From NCBI RefSeq assembly GCF_907165045.1, contig NZ_CAJRAU010000002.1, positions 744,001 to 808,000 on the forward strand: a stretch of 64,000 bases of DNA. The letters are read 5' to 3'. The position numbers and the translations under genes are program-made. Below are positions 30,501 to 37,937 of this stretch, piece by piece. Every line of letters starts with the position of its first letter. The first letter of the stretch is position 1. Below the pieces are notes generated by a model. It was not told the origin of the DNA. It saw only the letters and a list, made by a program, of their open reading frames with translations, and searched no databases. Source of the DNA: Dyadobacter linearis. Lineage in GTDB: Bacteria; Bacteroidota; Bacteroidia; Cytophagales; Spirosomataceae.

Positions 30501-30775
30501 AATCCTAAGAAAGAGAATGAAAGCTTTGGCGCATCGCCGCGCACTTCGATTTTGTAGTTTCCTTCCGAGTCCGTAATGGTACCGGTCGTAGTTCCTTTCA
30601 GCACAATGCTGACACCGGGAACGGGCGTATTATCCTCTTTGGCAGTTACCTTTCCGGTAACTTCTGTCTGGGCGCTCACTACCTGGGACAGCAGCGAGAA
30701 AGCCACCAGGAAAATGGCTTGCCTGCTTCGCCCAAGGAGCCCAAGCCGCAAGTGAGAGTAGAGTTGTTTAATCAT
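27518..30775 (-). CDS. SusC/RagA family TonB-linked outer-membrane transporter
   Basis: The 1085-residue protein has a signal peptide ending VVSAQ and a CarboxypepD_reg-like domain (VTGKVTAKEDNTPVPGVSIVLKG). A TonB-box-like VVITALGIKKD, a plug domain (NALAGKVAGLTVG...LFVVDGVPVN) and a long beta-barrel ending VSLTF follow. It lacks the N-terminal STN domain that talks to FecR-type anti-sigma factors, in contrast to the second SusC in this window. It pairs with the SusD gene 33 bases downstream and is divergent from a lone LuxR-type HTH gene, which may be its regulator. Confidence 0.95.
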   Translation of the reverse strand: MIKQLYSHLRLGLLGRSRQAIFLVAFSLLSQVVSAQTEVTGKVTAKEDNTPVPGVSIVLKGTTTGTITDSEGNYKIEVRGDAPKLSFSFLGFASQEISVDGRSNIDIAMAADQRQLTEVVITALGIKKDVRRIGVAIQTVDGNSVVKAREPNAINALAGKVAGLTVGIQSELLRRPNIQLRGNSDVLFVVDGVPVNSDTWNVSPDDIDTYSVLKGASASALYGFRGKNGAILITTKRGTKDKRGFSVDFNSSTMVDNGFYAIPKVQDLYGPGDHGRYAFGDGKGGGLNDGDYDGGWGPKFEGQLIPQYDSPVDPVTGQRQGTPWVARGKDNLTRFLRPGLLSTNNISVSASGEKYNLRFSTSHTHQKGIVPNTKLNITNFNMVADYNFSKKLKFNSSLQYNRQYTPNIPDVNYGPNSIIYNIVLWAGADWDVDQMRNYWQPGKEGLQQIYAEYQRYNNPYFMSYEWLRGHQKSDIIGQVGMTYQFTDFLEATLRSQITTWSLFRNEKMPYSAGAYGRDERRGDYREDRRNLFENNTDVLVKFDKDVLPGLNAKIWAGGNIRSFEYNAAYGSTDYLNVPGLYNFNNSANPVKSANFNSAMRVASAYYSADFTYKDYFTVSTTGRMDKLSTLPKGNNAFFYPSVALSTVISDYVALPEVISFLKLRGSYANVKDGLTMSTIGTNPTGSNPLEYGDQYFSPYDGPSYQNAAVYSTPFAYNNTPAAYFTNQLNNPALVPNTSSQTEVGVDLRVMKNRLGLDVAYFVSNDGPRIFALPVSSTSGYSSALVNGIETKKTGWEASLTGSPIKTENGFNWDVVANYSTFKEVLTEIYPGQDALNTFFRVGDRMDKYYGRAFAKTADGQIINDDSGRPVYSPVNQFLGYVNPKFVLGINNKFNYKNVNFSFQFDGRFGGVISNYIQKQTFRGGRHIELVQGQLGASRETDYQAFKNNTENKTYVGPGVQVEGGTALNFDADGKITNLSELRFKQNATAQNVQDWVSRYYNSDEGNLMSRSFGMLREVVIGYTLPQTWLTRSKFIRNASVSLVGRNLLYFAEKKDIDLNQFVSGGSSDLQTPSVRRYGVNVSLTF

Positions 30776-31128
30776 CTGAGCAGTCGTTTAGTTGTTTTTA
30801 TTTAGAAAAAGATGGTGGTGCTGAGACCGTTATTTCCAAATACAAACTTCCGGCTTTGAGGACTGATTTGTGTTAAGTATTTATTAACATACTATCAACA
30901 AATCAGGTATAGCAGCACAAACCCTGCCCAGACGAAACCGCTCCCCAGTCGGTTTATTCACCAGCATTACACTATTACGAAAGTTTAATGAGAGGCGCTA
31001 CTCGCAGACAAATATTCAATGCAGCTAAACTTTCAGCAGGAACTAATTCGTCAAATATTCAACGATCCGTTACTTTTTGTGTAGAGCGACGTCTCAATGG
31101 TAATTGAGACCACCTAAAACCAAAAAAT
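30776..31128. other. Divergent regulatory region between susC and the LuxR-type gene
   Basis: No gene is seen. Two inverted repeats stand out: TGTTAA (30871-30876) facing TTAACA (30884-30889), about 95 bases before susC, and a tight palindrome at 31091-31110 just before the HTH gene. Both are candidate operators. Confidence 0.5.
31091..31110. promoter_or_regulatory. Palindrome upstream of the LuxR-type HTH gene
   Basis: GTCTCAAT (31091-31098) and ATTGAGAC (31103-31110) form a perfect 8-bp inverted repeat around GGTA. Its right edge is 18 bases before the ATG at 31129, a position suited to autoregulation by the encoded HTH protein. Function inferred. Confidence 0.5.
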
Positions 31129-31338
31129 ATGTTTACCAAAAGGGAACACGAGGTCCTGATGCTTATCGGGAAAGGATACAACTCCGCAGTGATCGCTGAA
31201 AAGTTGTTTATCAGTCTAGAAACGATCCGAAAACACCGGGCGAACATCAACAAAAAGCTCCGGCAGCTTGGCGCGGAAGATGTAAAACTCAATGTATTTG
31301 CGATCCGCTACGCCAATTTGAACAGGAGTACTACGTAA
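31129..31338 (+). CDS. Stand-alone LuxR/GerE-type HTH protein
   Basis: The whole 69-residue product is a LuxR-type helix-turn-helix: FTKREHEVLMLIGKGYNSAVIA, then EKLFISLETIRKHRANINKKL, with the expected Glu, Gly and Thr-x-Lys/Arg pattern of the GerE fold. No receiver, PAS or autoinducer domain precedes it, and upstream sequence has no frame that could encode one, so it is not a truncated end of a larger open frame. It may act as a dimer on the palindrome just upstream or on the divergent susC promoter. Confidence 0.85.
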   Translation: MFTKREHEVLMLIGKGYNSAVIAEKLFISLETIRKHRANINKKLRQLGAEDVKLNVFAIRYANLNRSTT

Positions 31339-31361
31339 AAAATACTCCTTTTTGGGGTATT
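31324..31361 (+). terminator. Two competing hairpins after the LuxR-type gene
   Basis: AGGAGTA (31324-31330) can pair with TACTCCT (31343-31349), which is followed by a T run and acts like a terminator. AATACTCC (31341-31348) can instead pair with GGGGTATT (31354-31361) with one G-U type mismatch. The two structures exclude each other. Read-through into the lipoprotein gene at 31419 could therefore be variable. Confidence 0.4.
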
Positions 31362-31369
31362 GTATCCTG

Positions 31370-31384
31370 TTTAAAAGGCATTTA
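31370..31384 (+). promoter_or_regulatory. TTTAAAAGGCATTT motif, copy 1
   Basis: The sequence CCTGTTTAAAAGGCATTT ends 34 bases before the start of the lipoprotein gene. Near-identical sequences precede the fecR gene (36670) and the DUF2383 gene (55883) at similar distances. A promoter or activator site is inferred from recurrence and position. Confidence 0.35.
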
Positions 31385-31418
31385 GCTTTGAGCACATTCT
31401 AACTTTCTATACACTATC

Positions 31419-31913
31419 ATGAAAGATGCCCTGAATTTCACACTATTAGCATCCACACTGGTTTTCACATTATTCTCTTGTGACAAAACGAGCAATGAAC
31501 CAAAGCAAAATCCGGTTTTGCTCGAAAACGCAGAGCAGATTGCACACGATACAAAAGGATTTTATATCCCGACTTGTGATATTAAAGTGACCAAGGATAC
31601 TGAAAACGACCAGAAACGGCTCCACCTCATTTTGAATAACAGCAAGCTTAAACCTTACATGATCAATATATTTTTGCAAGAAGAAAACTGGCAGAATTTG
31701 GATATTGAGTCGGGTTCTTTTGAACTACTATTTGTAAAGCAGGCGCTGATTTTGCGAAATCCTATATCGGACAAACGCTATACTTTCACAGTAAAGAATG
31801 AGGCATATAGTGCATTGGAAGCATCGCTACCCGAAGGTTATCTCTCAAAATCAGAGATTGAAGCGATTGGTATCGCCGTCTATGGGCAGCCTTTGCAACA
31901 AACCAAAAATTGA
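31419..31913 (+). CDS. Hypothetical lipoprotein
   Basis: The 164-residue product has a lipoprotein signal peptide (LLASTLVFTLFSC, cysteine at residue 21). The mature part is a mostly polar, mixed alpha/beta sequence with no recognised domain: FYIPTCDIKVTKDTENDQKRLHLILNN (quoted in part) and FELLFVKQALILRNP. A SusD- or carbohydrate-binding role is not supported. It stands alone between the HTH gene and the PA14-like gene, 80 bases after the former. Real gene very likely; function unknown. Confidence 0.7.
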   Translation: MKDALNFTLLASTLVFTLFSCDKTSNEPKQNPVLLENAEQIAHDTKGFYIPTCDIKVTKDTENDQKRLHLILNNSKLKPYMINIFLQEENWQNLDIESGSFELLFVKQALILRNPISDKRYTFTVKNEAYSALEASLPEGYLSKSEIEAIGIAVYGQPLQQTKN

Positions 31914-32036
31914 TCCGCACATCGTGCCAAATGCTATTTTCCGGCGTAAAAATAAATCCTAATATTTCCGGGTATATTAGTAGAAAAATTTGCGAACTTC
32001 GCTTTTTAATTGTAAACAATACACTTAATAAAGCCG

Positions 32037-33764
32037 ATGCACCATTTTTTCCGGAAAGTCTCCCTCCTATTGCTCGCTTGTCCCGCGGTAGTCTGGGGCC
32101 AGTCGGGCAAGGGAAATTACTCACCCCTACCCTTAAAAGACCTCACTTCATTTGAGAAAAGTAGCCCTAACTGGACCATTCAGGGAAATATCGCCATTCA
32201 TCCTGCCGGACTTACCAAAGTCAAAACCCAGTCCGGCGAGGGAATTTTGGTTGGAAATCCTGGCGCAGCTATCGCCACCAAATTAAAAGCCAGCGACCTC
32301 CGCTTTTATGCAGAATTCAATTTATCCCCCGGCGCGGAAGGGTTTTTGATATTACCGGGCGGTCAGAAAGTGCGGATCTCCGACAGCAGCAAGCTGAAAG
32401 GTGAAAGTACACTCACTTCGGGCTACGTAGGCCAGTTTCCAACCCAGAACGCAGCCAAAGCGCCGGGCCTCTGGCAGACCATCGAGCTGTCCTATGATGC
32501 AGCTATTCCAGCATTGCCTGGTTCAGCTCGGTTGAATACCTTGTCGCTAAATGGTGTGACGGTATTGGAAACCATCTACCTGCCAAGCTCCAAACCGGCT
32601 GCCGACGGTCAGCCGCTTTCGCTGGAAGTAACAAAAGGCACCATCGCATTCCGCAATATCGGTTACCAGTTGCTGGCAAGCCGCAAACCGCTGACGTTGA
32701 CTGGCCTCAATTATAAAGTCTATTCCGACAAATGGGATAGCAAAACGTACAGCAAACTCGACCACGAAGGCACTGGCACTACCCTCACACAGGAAGTAAC
32801 CAACGGAATGCGCGAATTTCACCTCGTTTACGAAGGCGAAATGGACGTAACAGAAGCCGGCGACTACATTTTTACAACGATCTACTCAGGTCCGATGTTC
32901 GACCTTGACATTGATGGTAAAAGCATTATCGCAACAGGTGAAGCGACTTCGCAGGAATCGCATCAAGGCACTGCGAATCTGACTCAGGGAAAACATAAGT
33001 TCAAAATACATTATTCGCGGTTTCCGTGGCGGCAGCCTGCTTTGGGTTTGCGTGTTGAAAAAGCAGGCATTCGTCCGTACGATCTGCATACGCTTTCATC
33101 ACTTCCGGAACCTGAACCGAAACCATACATCAGCGTAAATCCTGATATGCGCCCGGAAATGGTACGCTCTTTCGTTTTGATCGACGGTGAAAAATCCAAA
33201 CGCACACATTGTATATCGGTAGGTAGTGCTGACGGATGGAACTATACGATTGACCTTAACCGCGGCGCGTTGATCCAGGCCTGGAAAGGACAATTTGCTG
33301 ACGTAACAGAAATGTGGTACGAGCGTGGCGAGCCGCAATTATTGTTCCCCGCTGGTTTGAAAGTGCACGTTTCGGGCAGAAGCAGCCTTGCAGCCCTGGA
33401 AACAAACGCCACTGCCTGGCCGGATTCATCGAATATCAATTTCCTTGGCTACAATATCAATCCACAGGGCTACCCGGTTTTTCGCTACGCATTGGGCGCT
33501 GCTACTGTAACTGACCAGCTGGTTTCCGGCGGGAATACATTGTCGCGTACGTTTGAGGTGCAGGGAAAATCAGACAAGCCGCTTTTTGCATTGCTGGCAA
33601 GTGGTAAGCAGGTCGTGGAGATCGAAAAAGGACTTTACCAGATCGACGATAAGTATTATGTGCAGACAGACAAGAAATCAAAGCCGCTGATCCGGCCGGC
33701 TGGCGAGGTACAGGAGCTGATATTACCTGTATCAGCGACCACCAGCTATTCCATGTTTTGGTAA
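32037..33764 (+). CDS. Secreted PA14-like / concanavalin-like domain protein
   Basis: A signal peptide (SLLLLACPAVVWGQ) precedes about 190 residues resembling a laminin/DUF1080-type beta-sandwich (APGLWQTIELSYDA...LNGVTVLE). A PA14-like module follows (FHLVYEGEMDVTEAGDYIF, LDIDGKSII, LTQGKHKFKIHYSR). The C-terminal 200 residues (VGSADGWNYTIDLNRGALIQAWKGQF) resemble a region found fused to cytochrome or dehydrogenase-like proteins in Bacteroidota and Planctomycetes. It lies 26 bases before the copper/beta-propeller gene, so the two are probably one transcript and work together in the envelope. Substrate unknown. Confidence 0.7.
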   Translation: MHHFFRKVSLLLLACPAVVWGQSGKGNYSPLPLKDLTSFEKSSPNWTIQGNIAIHPAGLTKVKTQSGEGILVGNPGAAIATKLKASDLRFYAEFNLSPGAEGFLILPGGQKVRISDSSKLKGESTLTSGYVGQFPTQNAAKAPGLWQTIELSYDAAIPALPGSARLNTLSLNGVTVLETIYLPSSKPAADGQPLSLEVTKGTIAFRNIGYQLLASRKPLTLTGLNYKVYSDKWDSKTYSKLDHEGTGTTLTQEVTNGMREFHLVYEGEMDVTEAGDYIFTTIYSGPMFDLDIDGKSIIATGEATSQESHQGTANLTQGKHKFKIHYSRFPWRQPALGLRVEKAGIRPYDLHTLSSLPEPEPKPYISVNPDMRPEMVRSFVLIDGEKSKRTHCISVGSADGWNYTIDLNRGALIQAWKGQFADVTEMWYERGEPQLLFPAGLKVHVSGRSSLAALETNATAWPDSSNINFLGYNINPQGYPVFRYALGAATVTDQLVSGGNTLSRTFEVQGKSDKPLFALLASGKQVVEIEKGLYQIDDKYYVQTDKKSKPLIRPAGEVQELILPVSATTSYSMFW

Positions 33765-33790
33765 AATCAATCCAACCGCATTCTTTTTAA

Positions 33791-35791
33791 ATGAAAAATA
33801 TACTTTTAACAACACTGATTTCCTTCGGCTGCCTGAGCGCGTATTCGCAATCAAAGCCAAATAAGGAAGACGATTTTTACCGCATTGTTACCATACCCAT
33901 TCCCGAAAACATTAAAATGGAAGTGGGCGGCATGCAGGTGCTCCCCGATGGGCGACTGGCTACTTCTACACGCCGCGGGGAAGTGTGGATGATAGGTAAC
34001 CCCTATTTGAAAGGCGACGGAAAACCTTCTTTCCATAAGTTTGCAACGGGTCTCCACGAGCCGCTTGGACTGTTGTACAGGGGCAAAGATTTTCTGATTT
34101 CCCAACGTGGAGAAGTAACACGGCTGGCAGATACCGACAATGATGGAATAGCCGATGTGTACGATTCTTTCGCAAAATGGCCGCTTTCAGGTAATTACCA
34201 CCAGTATTCGTACGGGCCGGTGGCCATGCCAAACGGAGAACTTCTGGTAACGCTCAACCTCGACTGGGTAGGCCGCGGCGCAAGTGGTTCCAAATGGAGG
34301 GGCTGGATGCTGAAACTGGGAGAAGACGGAAAACTGACGCCCTATGCGACGGGACTTCGCTCGCCTTCGGGTTTTGGTTCTTATAAAGGAGATATTTTTT
34401 ATACTGAAAACCAGGGCGACTGGGTCGGCTCAGGCCGCATGACGCATCTTGAAAAAGGCGATTTCGCAGGTAACCCTGCTGGATTGAAATGGGGCAAGGA
34501 AGAAGGTTCACCGGTTAAGATCACAGCTGCCGAGGTTCCTAATACCGGCGAGCCACTTTATGATGTTGCCAAAAAAGTGCCCGGGATCAAGCCGCCGGCG
34601 GTTTGGTTTCCTCATACACTGGTCGGAATTTCTACTTCCGATTTCAAAGAAGACGTTACTAATGGCGCATTCGGGCCGTTTGCGGGACAAATGTTCGTAG
34701 GTGATCAGGGACATAGTATTATCACCCGGGTTGATCTCGAAAAAGTGAATGGCGTGTGGCAGGGAACCGTTTTTCCCTTCCGAGAAGGTTTTATGTCGGG
34801 TATTCTGAGAATGGAATGGGGACTGGACGGTTCAATGTTTGTAGGACAAACGAGCCGCGGCTGGTCTGCTACCGGTAAATCGGAGTTCGGTATTCAGCGA
34901 CTCGTCTGGACGGGAAAAATGCCTTTTGAAATGAAAACGGTACGCTCTACGCCGGACGGGTTCGAGATCACATTCACCAGCCCGATAGACAAGGCGGCCG
35001 CTGCGAGCCAGGATGCGTATAAGCTCAACAGTTTTACTTACAAATATCACTCAACCTACGGCAGCCCGATTATCAATACGCAGGAAGTGCCGCTGAAAGG
35101 TATTATCGTGTCCGAGGACGGAATGCGCGTGAGGCTGGTCGTTGATCCTGCTACACTACGGAAGGGTTATATTCATGAGATCAAGGCGGATGGTGTGAAA
35201 GGTGCGGACGGAAATGCATTGCTGCATACCACCGGATACTATACCCTCAACGAAATCGCGGCGGGAAATCCTGCCAGCAGCGCGCAGTTTACAACTACTG
35301 TAAAAGTCACTCCGGTTGACCACAGTGCGCACAATATGCCTGCGGCTGAAACCAATGCGGCCAACACTGCTGCTTCTGCAAAAAGAGTGACTGAAATGCC
35401 GGCCAGCTGGACAAAAGGACCAGATCAGACCATCACGATCGGAACTGTGCCGGGCCTGAAATTCGATATTTCTGAAATACAGGTGAAAGCTGGTTCACGC
35501 GTGCGCATTGTCTTCAACAACAACGATGATATGCTGCATAACCTGGTGATTACCAAGCCGGGAACTGCCAATGCAGTTGGTGAAGCAGGGCTTAACCTTG
35601 GTTTGGAAGGTTCAGAAATGAATTACGTTCCGAAGACAAACGACGTTCTGTTTCACAGCAATATCGTTGAGCCGGAGAAGTCAGAATCCATCTTTTTTGT
35701 CGCGCCGAAACAGGCGGGCACCTACCAATACGTTTGCACCTTCCCCGGGCATTATACCATGATGCAGGGTAAAATGAAGGTAGTCAAATAA
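33791..35791 (+). CDS. Beta-propeller (sorbosone/PQQ-dehydrogenase-like) protein fused to a type-1 copper domain
   Basis: After a signal peptide (ISFGCLSAYSQ) comes a six-bladed propeller of the glucose/sorbosone dehydrogenase type (residues about 25-380; GGMQVLPDGRLATSTRRGEVW, TGLHEPLGLLY, FAGNPAGLKWG). A short Ig-like linker and a C-terminal cupredoxin domain of about 110 residues follow. The copper ligands can be read: His583 (MLHNLVI), Cys649, His654 and Met658 (C-TFPG-H-YTM-M), the spacing seen in azurin and auracyanin. Family knowledge suggests electron transfer from a propeller-bound site to copper; bound PQQ or haem cannot be shown. An alternative is a structural sugar-binding propeller. 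Confidence 0.85.
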   Translation: MKNILLTTLISFGCLSAYSQSKPNKEDDFYRIVTIPIPENIKMEVGGMQVLPDGRLATSTRRGEVWMIGNPYLKGDGKPSFHKFATGLHEPLGLLYRGKDFLISQRGEVTRLADTDNDGIADVYDSFAKWPLSGNYHQYSYGPVAMPNGELLVTLNLDWVGRGASGSKWRGWMLKLGEDGKLTPYATGLRSPSGFGSYKGDIFYTENQGDWVGSGRMTHLEKGDFAGNPAGLKWGKEEGSPVKITAAEVPNTGEPLYDVAKKVPGIKPPAVWFPHTLVGISTSDFKEDVTNGAFGPFAGQMFVGDQGHSIITRVDLEKVNGVWQGTVFPFREGFMSGILRMEWGLDGSMFVGQTSRGWSATGKSEFGIQRLVWTGKMPFEMKTVRSTPDGFEITFTSPIDKAAAASQDAYKLNSFTYKYHSTYGSPIINTQEVPLKGIIVSEDGMRVRLVVDPATLRKGYIHEIKADGVKGADGNALLHTTGYYTLNEIAAGNPASSAQFTTTVKVTPVDHSAHNMPAAETNAANTAASAKRVTEMPASWTKGPDQTITIGTVPGLKFDISEIQVKAGSRVRIVFNNNDDMLHNLVITKPGTANAVGEAGLNLGLEGSEMNYVPKTNDVLFHSNIVEPEKSESIFFVAPKQAGTYQYVCTFPGHYTMMQGKMKVVK

Positions 35792-35801
35792 CACCCGAAA
35801 T

Positions 35802-35850
35802 CTTCCGCAGGATCTGGTAATCAGAGGGTTCTGCGGAAGTAATTTTCTTT
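35802..35850 (+). terminator. Hairpin terminator after the copper protein gene
   Basis: CTTCCGCAG (35802-35810) pairs perfectly with CTGCGGAAG (35831-35839); the 20-base loop contains a nested TCTG/CAGA pair. A T-rich tail follows. Confidence 0.7.
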
Positions 35851-35959
35851 TATTTTTCAGAATGATTGAATAGGTTGATACAAGGAGATTAAAATTTTGC
35901 CCCGCTTTCAGTAGCATGATTCTTTGAATAAATTAAACAAACCCCACAAAAACTGAGAT

Positions 35960-36586
35960 TTGAGCAAAGAAGAAAGCAAATATTATCCCTCCGACCTGAG
36001 CGTTCGCCTCTGGCAAAAATTCAAAGCCGGCGACTCTGAGGCTATGGGAAAACTTGCCCAGATCCACTACCGGTCACTTTATAACTACGCCACCAAATTC
36101 TCCTCTGATCCCGATTTCATCCGGGACGCTATTCAGGAACTTTACATGGATTTGTGGGAACGCAGGTCGTTTTTAAATGAGACTGCATTTGTTAAATCCT
36201 ACCTGCTCAAAGCGCTGAGGCACAGACTTATCAAGGAAAGTGTTCGGCTGAAAAGATTCCAGCAACCGGAATCTGCTTTTTTTGACGGAAATGAATCCGA
36301 TCCTTCCGTGGAAGTCCATATTATTGAAGATGAACACAATAGACACCAGCAGGGGCGATTAAAACAGATCATCTCACTCCTCTCTAAAAGACAACAGGAA
36401 ATCATTTACCTGCGCTTTTACCAAAACCTCGACCACGAAGATATTTCAAATGTAATGGGACTTGGCCGGCAAAGTGTCGCCAATCTGCTCTATCGTACAT
36501 TAAAAGAGATCAAGGAAATCTGGACTCCCGCCGAGTTTTTCTGGCTGGTTATGCTGGGTTTTTGGTACTTTAAGACCGGCGCCTGA
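35960..36586 (+). CDS. ECF RNA polymerase sigma factor (FecI-like)
   Basis: The 208-residue protein has sigma-70 region 2 (FKAGDSEAMGKLAQIHYRSLYNYA, IRDAIQELYMDLWERR) and region 4 (IISLLSKRQQEIIYLRFYQ, then the HTH VMGLGRQSVANLLYRTLKEI). The C-terminal end is hydrophobic (FFWLVMLGFWYFK), as in many Bacteroidota ECF factors next to FecR. The start is a TTG at 35960; the first in-frame ATG would delete part of region 2, so TTG is preferred. It precedes fecR and a SusC with an STN domain, the usual order for nutrient-triggered surface signalling. Confidence 0.92.
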   Translation: MSKEESKYYPSDLSVRLWQKFKAGDSEAMGKLAQIHYRSLYNYATKFSSDPDFIRDAIQELYMDLWERRSFLNETAFVKSYLLKALRHRLIKESVRLKRFQQPESAFFDGNESDPSVEVHIIEDEHNRHQQGRLKQIISLLSKRQQEIIYLRFYQNLDHEDISNVMGLGRQSVANLLYRTLKEIKEIWTPAEFFWLVMLGFWYFKTGA

Positions 36587-36669
36587 TCCCTTCCCGCCCT
36601 AATTTTATCATTATTTCAAATTTATTTTGATTTTTTTGGTTATAAACTGCCGAAAAGCTGACATACCTA

Positions 36670-36684
36670 TTTAAAAGGCATTTT
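36670..36684 (+). promoter_or_regulatory. TTTAAAAGGCATTT motif, copy 2
   Basis: CCTATTTAAAAGGCATTT ends 36 bases before the fecR start. It matches copy 1 (31370) in 17 of 18 positions. It suggests fecR has its own promoter besides read-through from the sigma gene. Confidence 0.35.
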
Positions 36685-36719
36685 CCTCGTCAGCCAGTTA
36701 TGATAACAACTTTTACGCG

Positions 36720-37814
36720 ATGATTAATTACCGGTCGCTTTCGGTGGAGGAACTTGCCACAGACGAAATGTTCCGTCGCTGGGTCCTGGAACCTACGCCT
36801 GAAATTTCGTTTTTCTGGAACCGCTGGACGGACGAAAATCCGGATAAGGTCCCAATGGTCAATCTGGCCAGGGAACTTGTGCTTTCGGTGCACAGCATTT
36901 ACAGCGACGACCTTACGGACGAAATGCTGCATCAGGAGATTGCAGAGATCACCCGCATGGCAGAAGAAAGAAAATACAATCGCCGCCTGCGTTCTTTCCT
37001 GCCGGCGATTTGGAAAGCGGCTGCGGCGATCGTGCTAATCTCTGGTCTCGGGGTACTTTATTTTACTTCAAAACAATCCGAAGAACAGCCTGCCAGCAGC
37101 GCAAATGCTATTAATATTAAGTCTGAGCTGGAAATACGTACCAATACCACGCAGCAGGAAATGACGATTCTGCTTAGCGACAATAGCGTGGCTACCCTGG
37201 CGAAGGGAAGCAGTATCAGCTACCCGAAAACTTTCGCTGAAAACGAAAGGCGCGTCTATCTGAAAGGCGAGGCGTTTTTTGACGTAAGCAAAAATGAAAA
37301 CAAGCCATTTCTCGTGTACACGAATGAAACAGTGACGAAAGTGCTCGGTACAAGTTTTCGCGTGAAAGCGTTTGACGATGAGAATACGGTGCTGGTGGCT
37401 GTGAAAACCGGCCGCGTCTCCGTATTTCCGAAAACCGAATATGAACACACCGAGGAAAAACGCGCCCCGCAATCAGGCGTAATCCTGAGTCCCAACGAGC
37501 AGGCGGTTTTTAACCGAAAAGAAAACCGGCTGGAAAGAGGCAATGTGCAAAGTCCCGAAATCCTAGTCGAGTCGATTGTACAGCGCAACCAGGTATTCGA
37601 TGATAAGCCTGTCGCGGAGGTTTTGAATACGCTGCAAAAGATATATGGCATTCAGATTCAATATAATGCAGACTTGCTGGCGCAATGCAGGATTAGTGCG
37701 CAGTTCGACGATGAAACCCTGAAACAACGGATGAACGCAATATGCCAGGCAATCGGAGCTTCTTACGAAATGATGGATGGAGAAGTAGTGATCAGTTCAA
37801 GAGGTTGTAATTAA
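36720..37814 (+). CDS. FecR-family anti-sigma factor
   Basis: A cytoplasmic N-terminal helical part of about 95 residues that would bind the sigma factor is followed by one membrane segment (AAAAIVLISGLGVLYF). The periplasmic FecR domain comes next (ILLSDNSVATLAKGSSISYPKTF..., RVYLKGEAFFDV, VLGTSFRVKAF). The last 70 residues (VAEVLNTLQKIYGIQIQYN) form the DUF4974 domain, an STN-like fold thought to contact the SusC plug. It transmits substrate binding at SusC to the ECF sigma. The spacing to the SusC gene is 123 bases. Confidence 0.93.
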   Translation: MINYRSLSVEELATDEMFRRWVLEPTPEISFFWNRWTDENPDKVPMVNLARELVLSVHSIYSDDLTDEMLHQEIAEITRMAEERKYNRRLRSFLPAIWKAAAAIVLISGLGVLYFTSKQSEEQPASSANAINIKSELEIRTNTTQQEMTILLSDNSVATLAKGSSISYPKTFAENERRVYLKGEAFFDVSKNENKPFLVYTNETVTKVLGTSFRVKAFDDENTVLVAVKTGRVSVFPKTEYEHTEEKRAPQSGVILSPNEQAVFNRKENRLERGNVQSPEILVESIVQRNQVFDDKPVAEVLNTLQKIYGIQIQYNADLLAQCRISAQFDDETLKQRMNAICQAIGASYEMMDGEVVISSRGCN

Positions 37815-37937
37815 GCCAAATAGCAGACCCAATACCCCAGTTTTTCCCGACAATTCATTCATAACAATAGTCCGCGTGTGCCTATGAGAATATAGCTATG
37901 CCATCTCATTTTTAAATCAGAACAAAACTTTTAAAAC

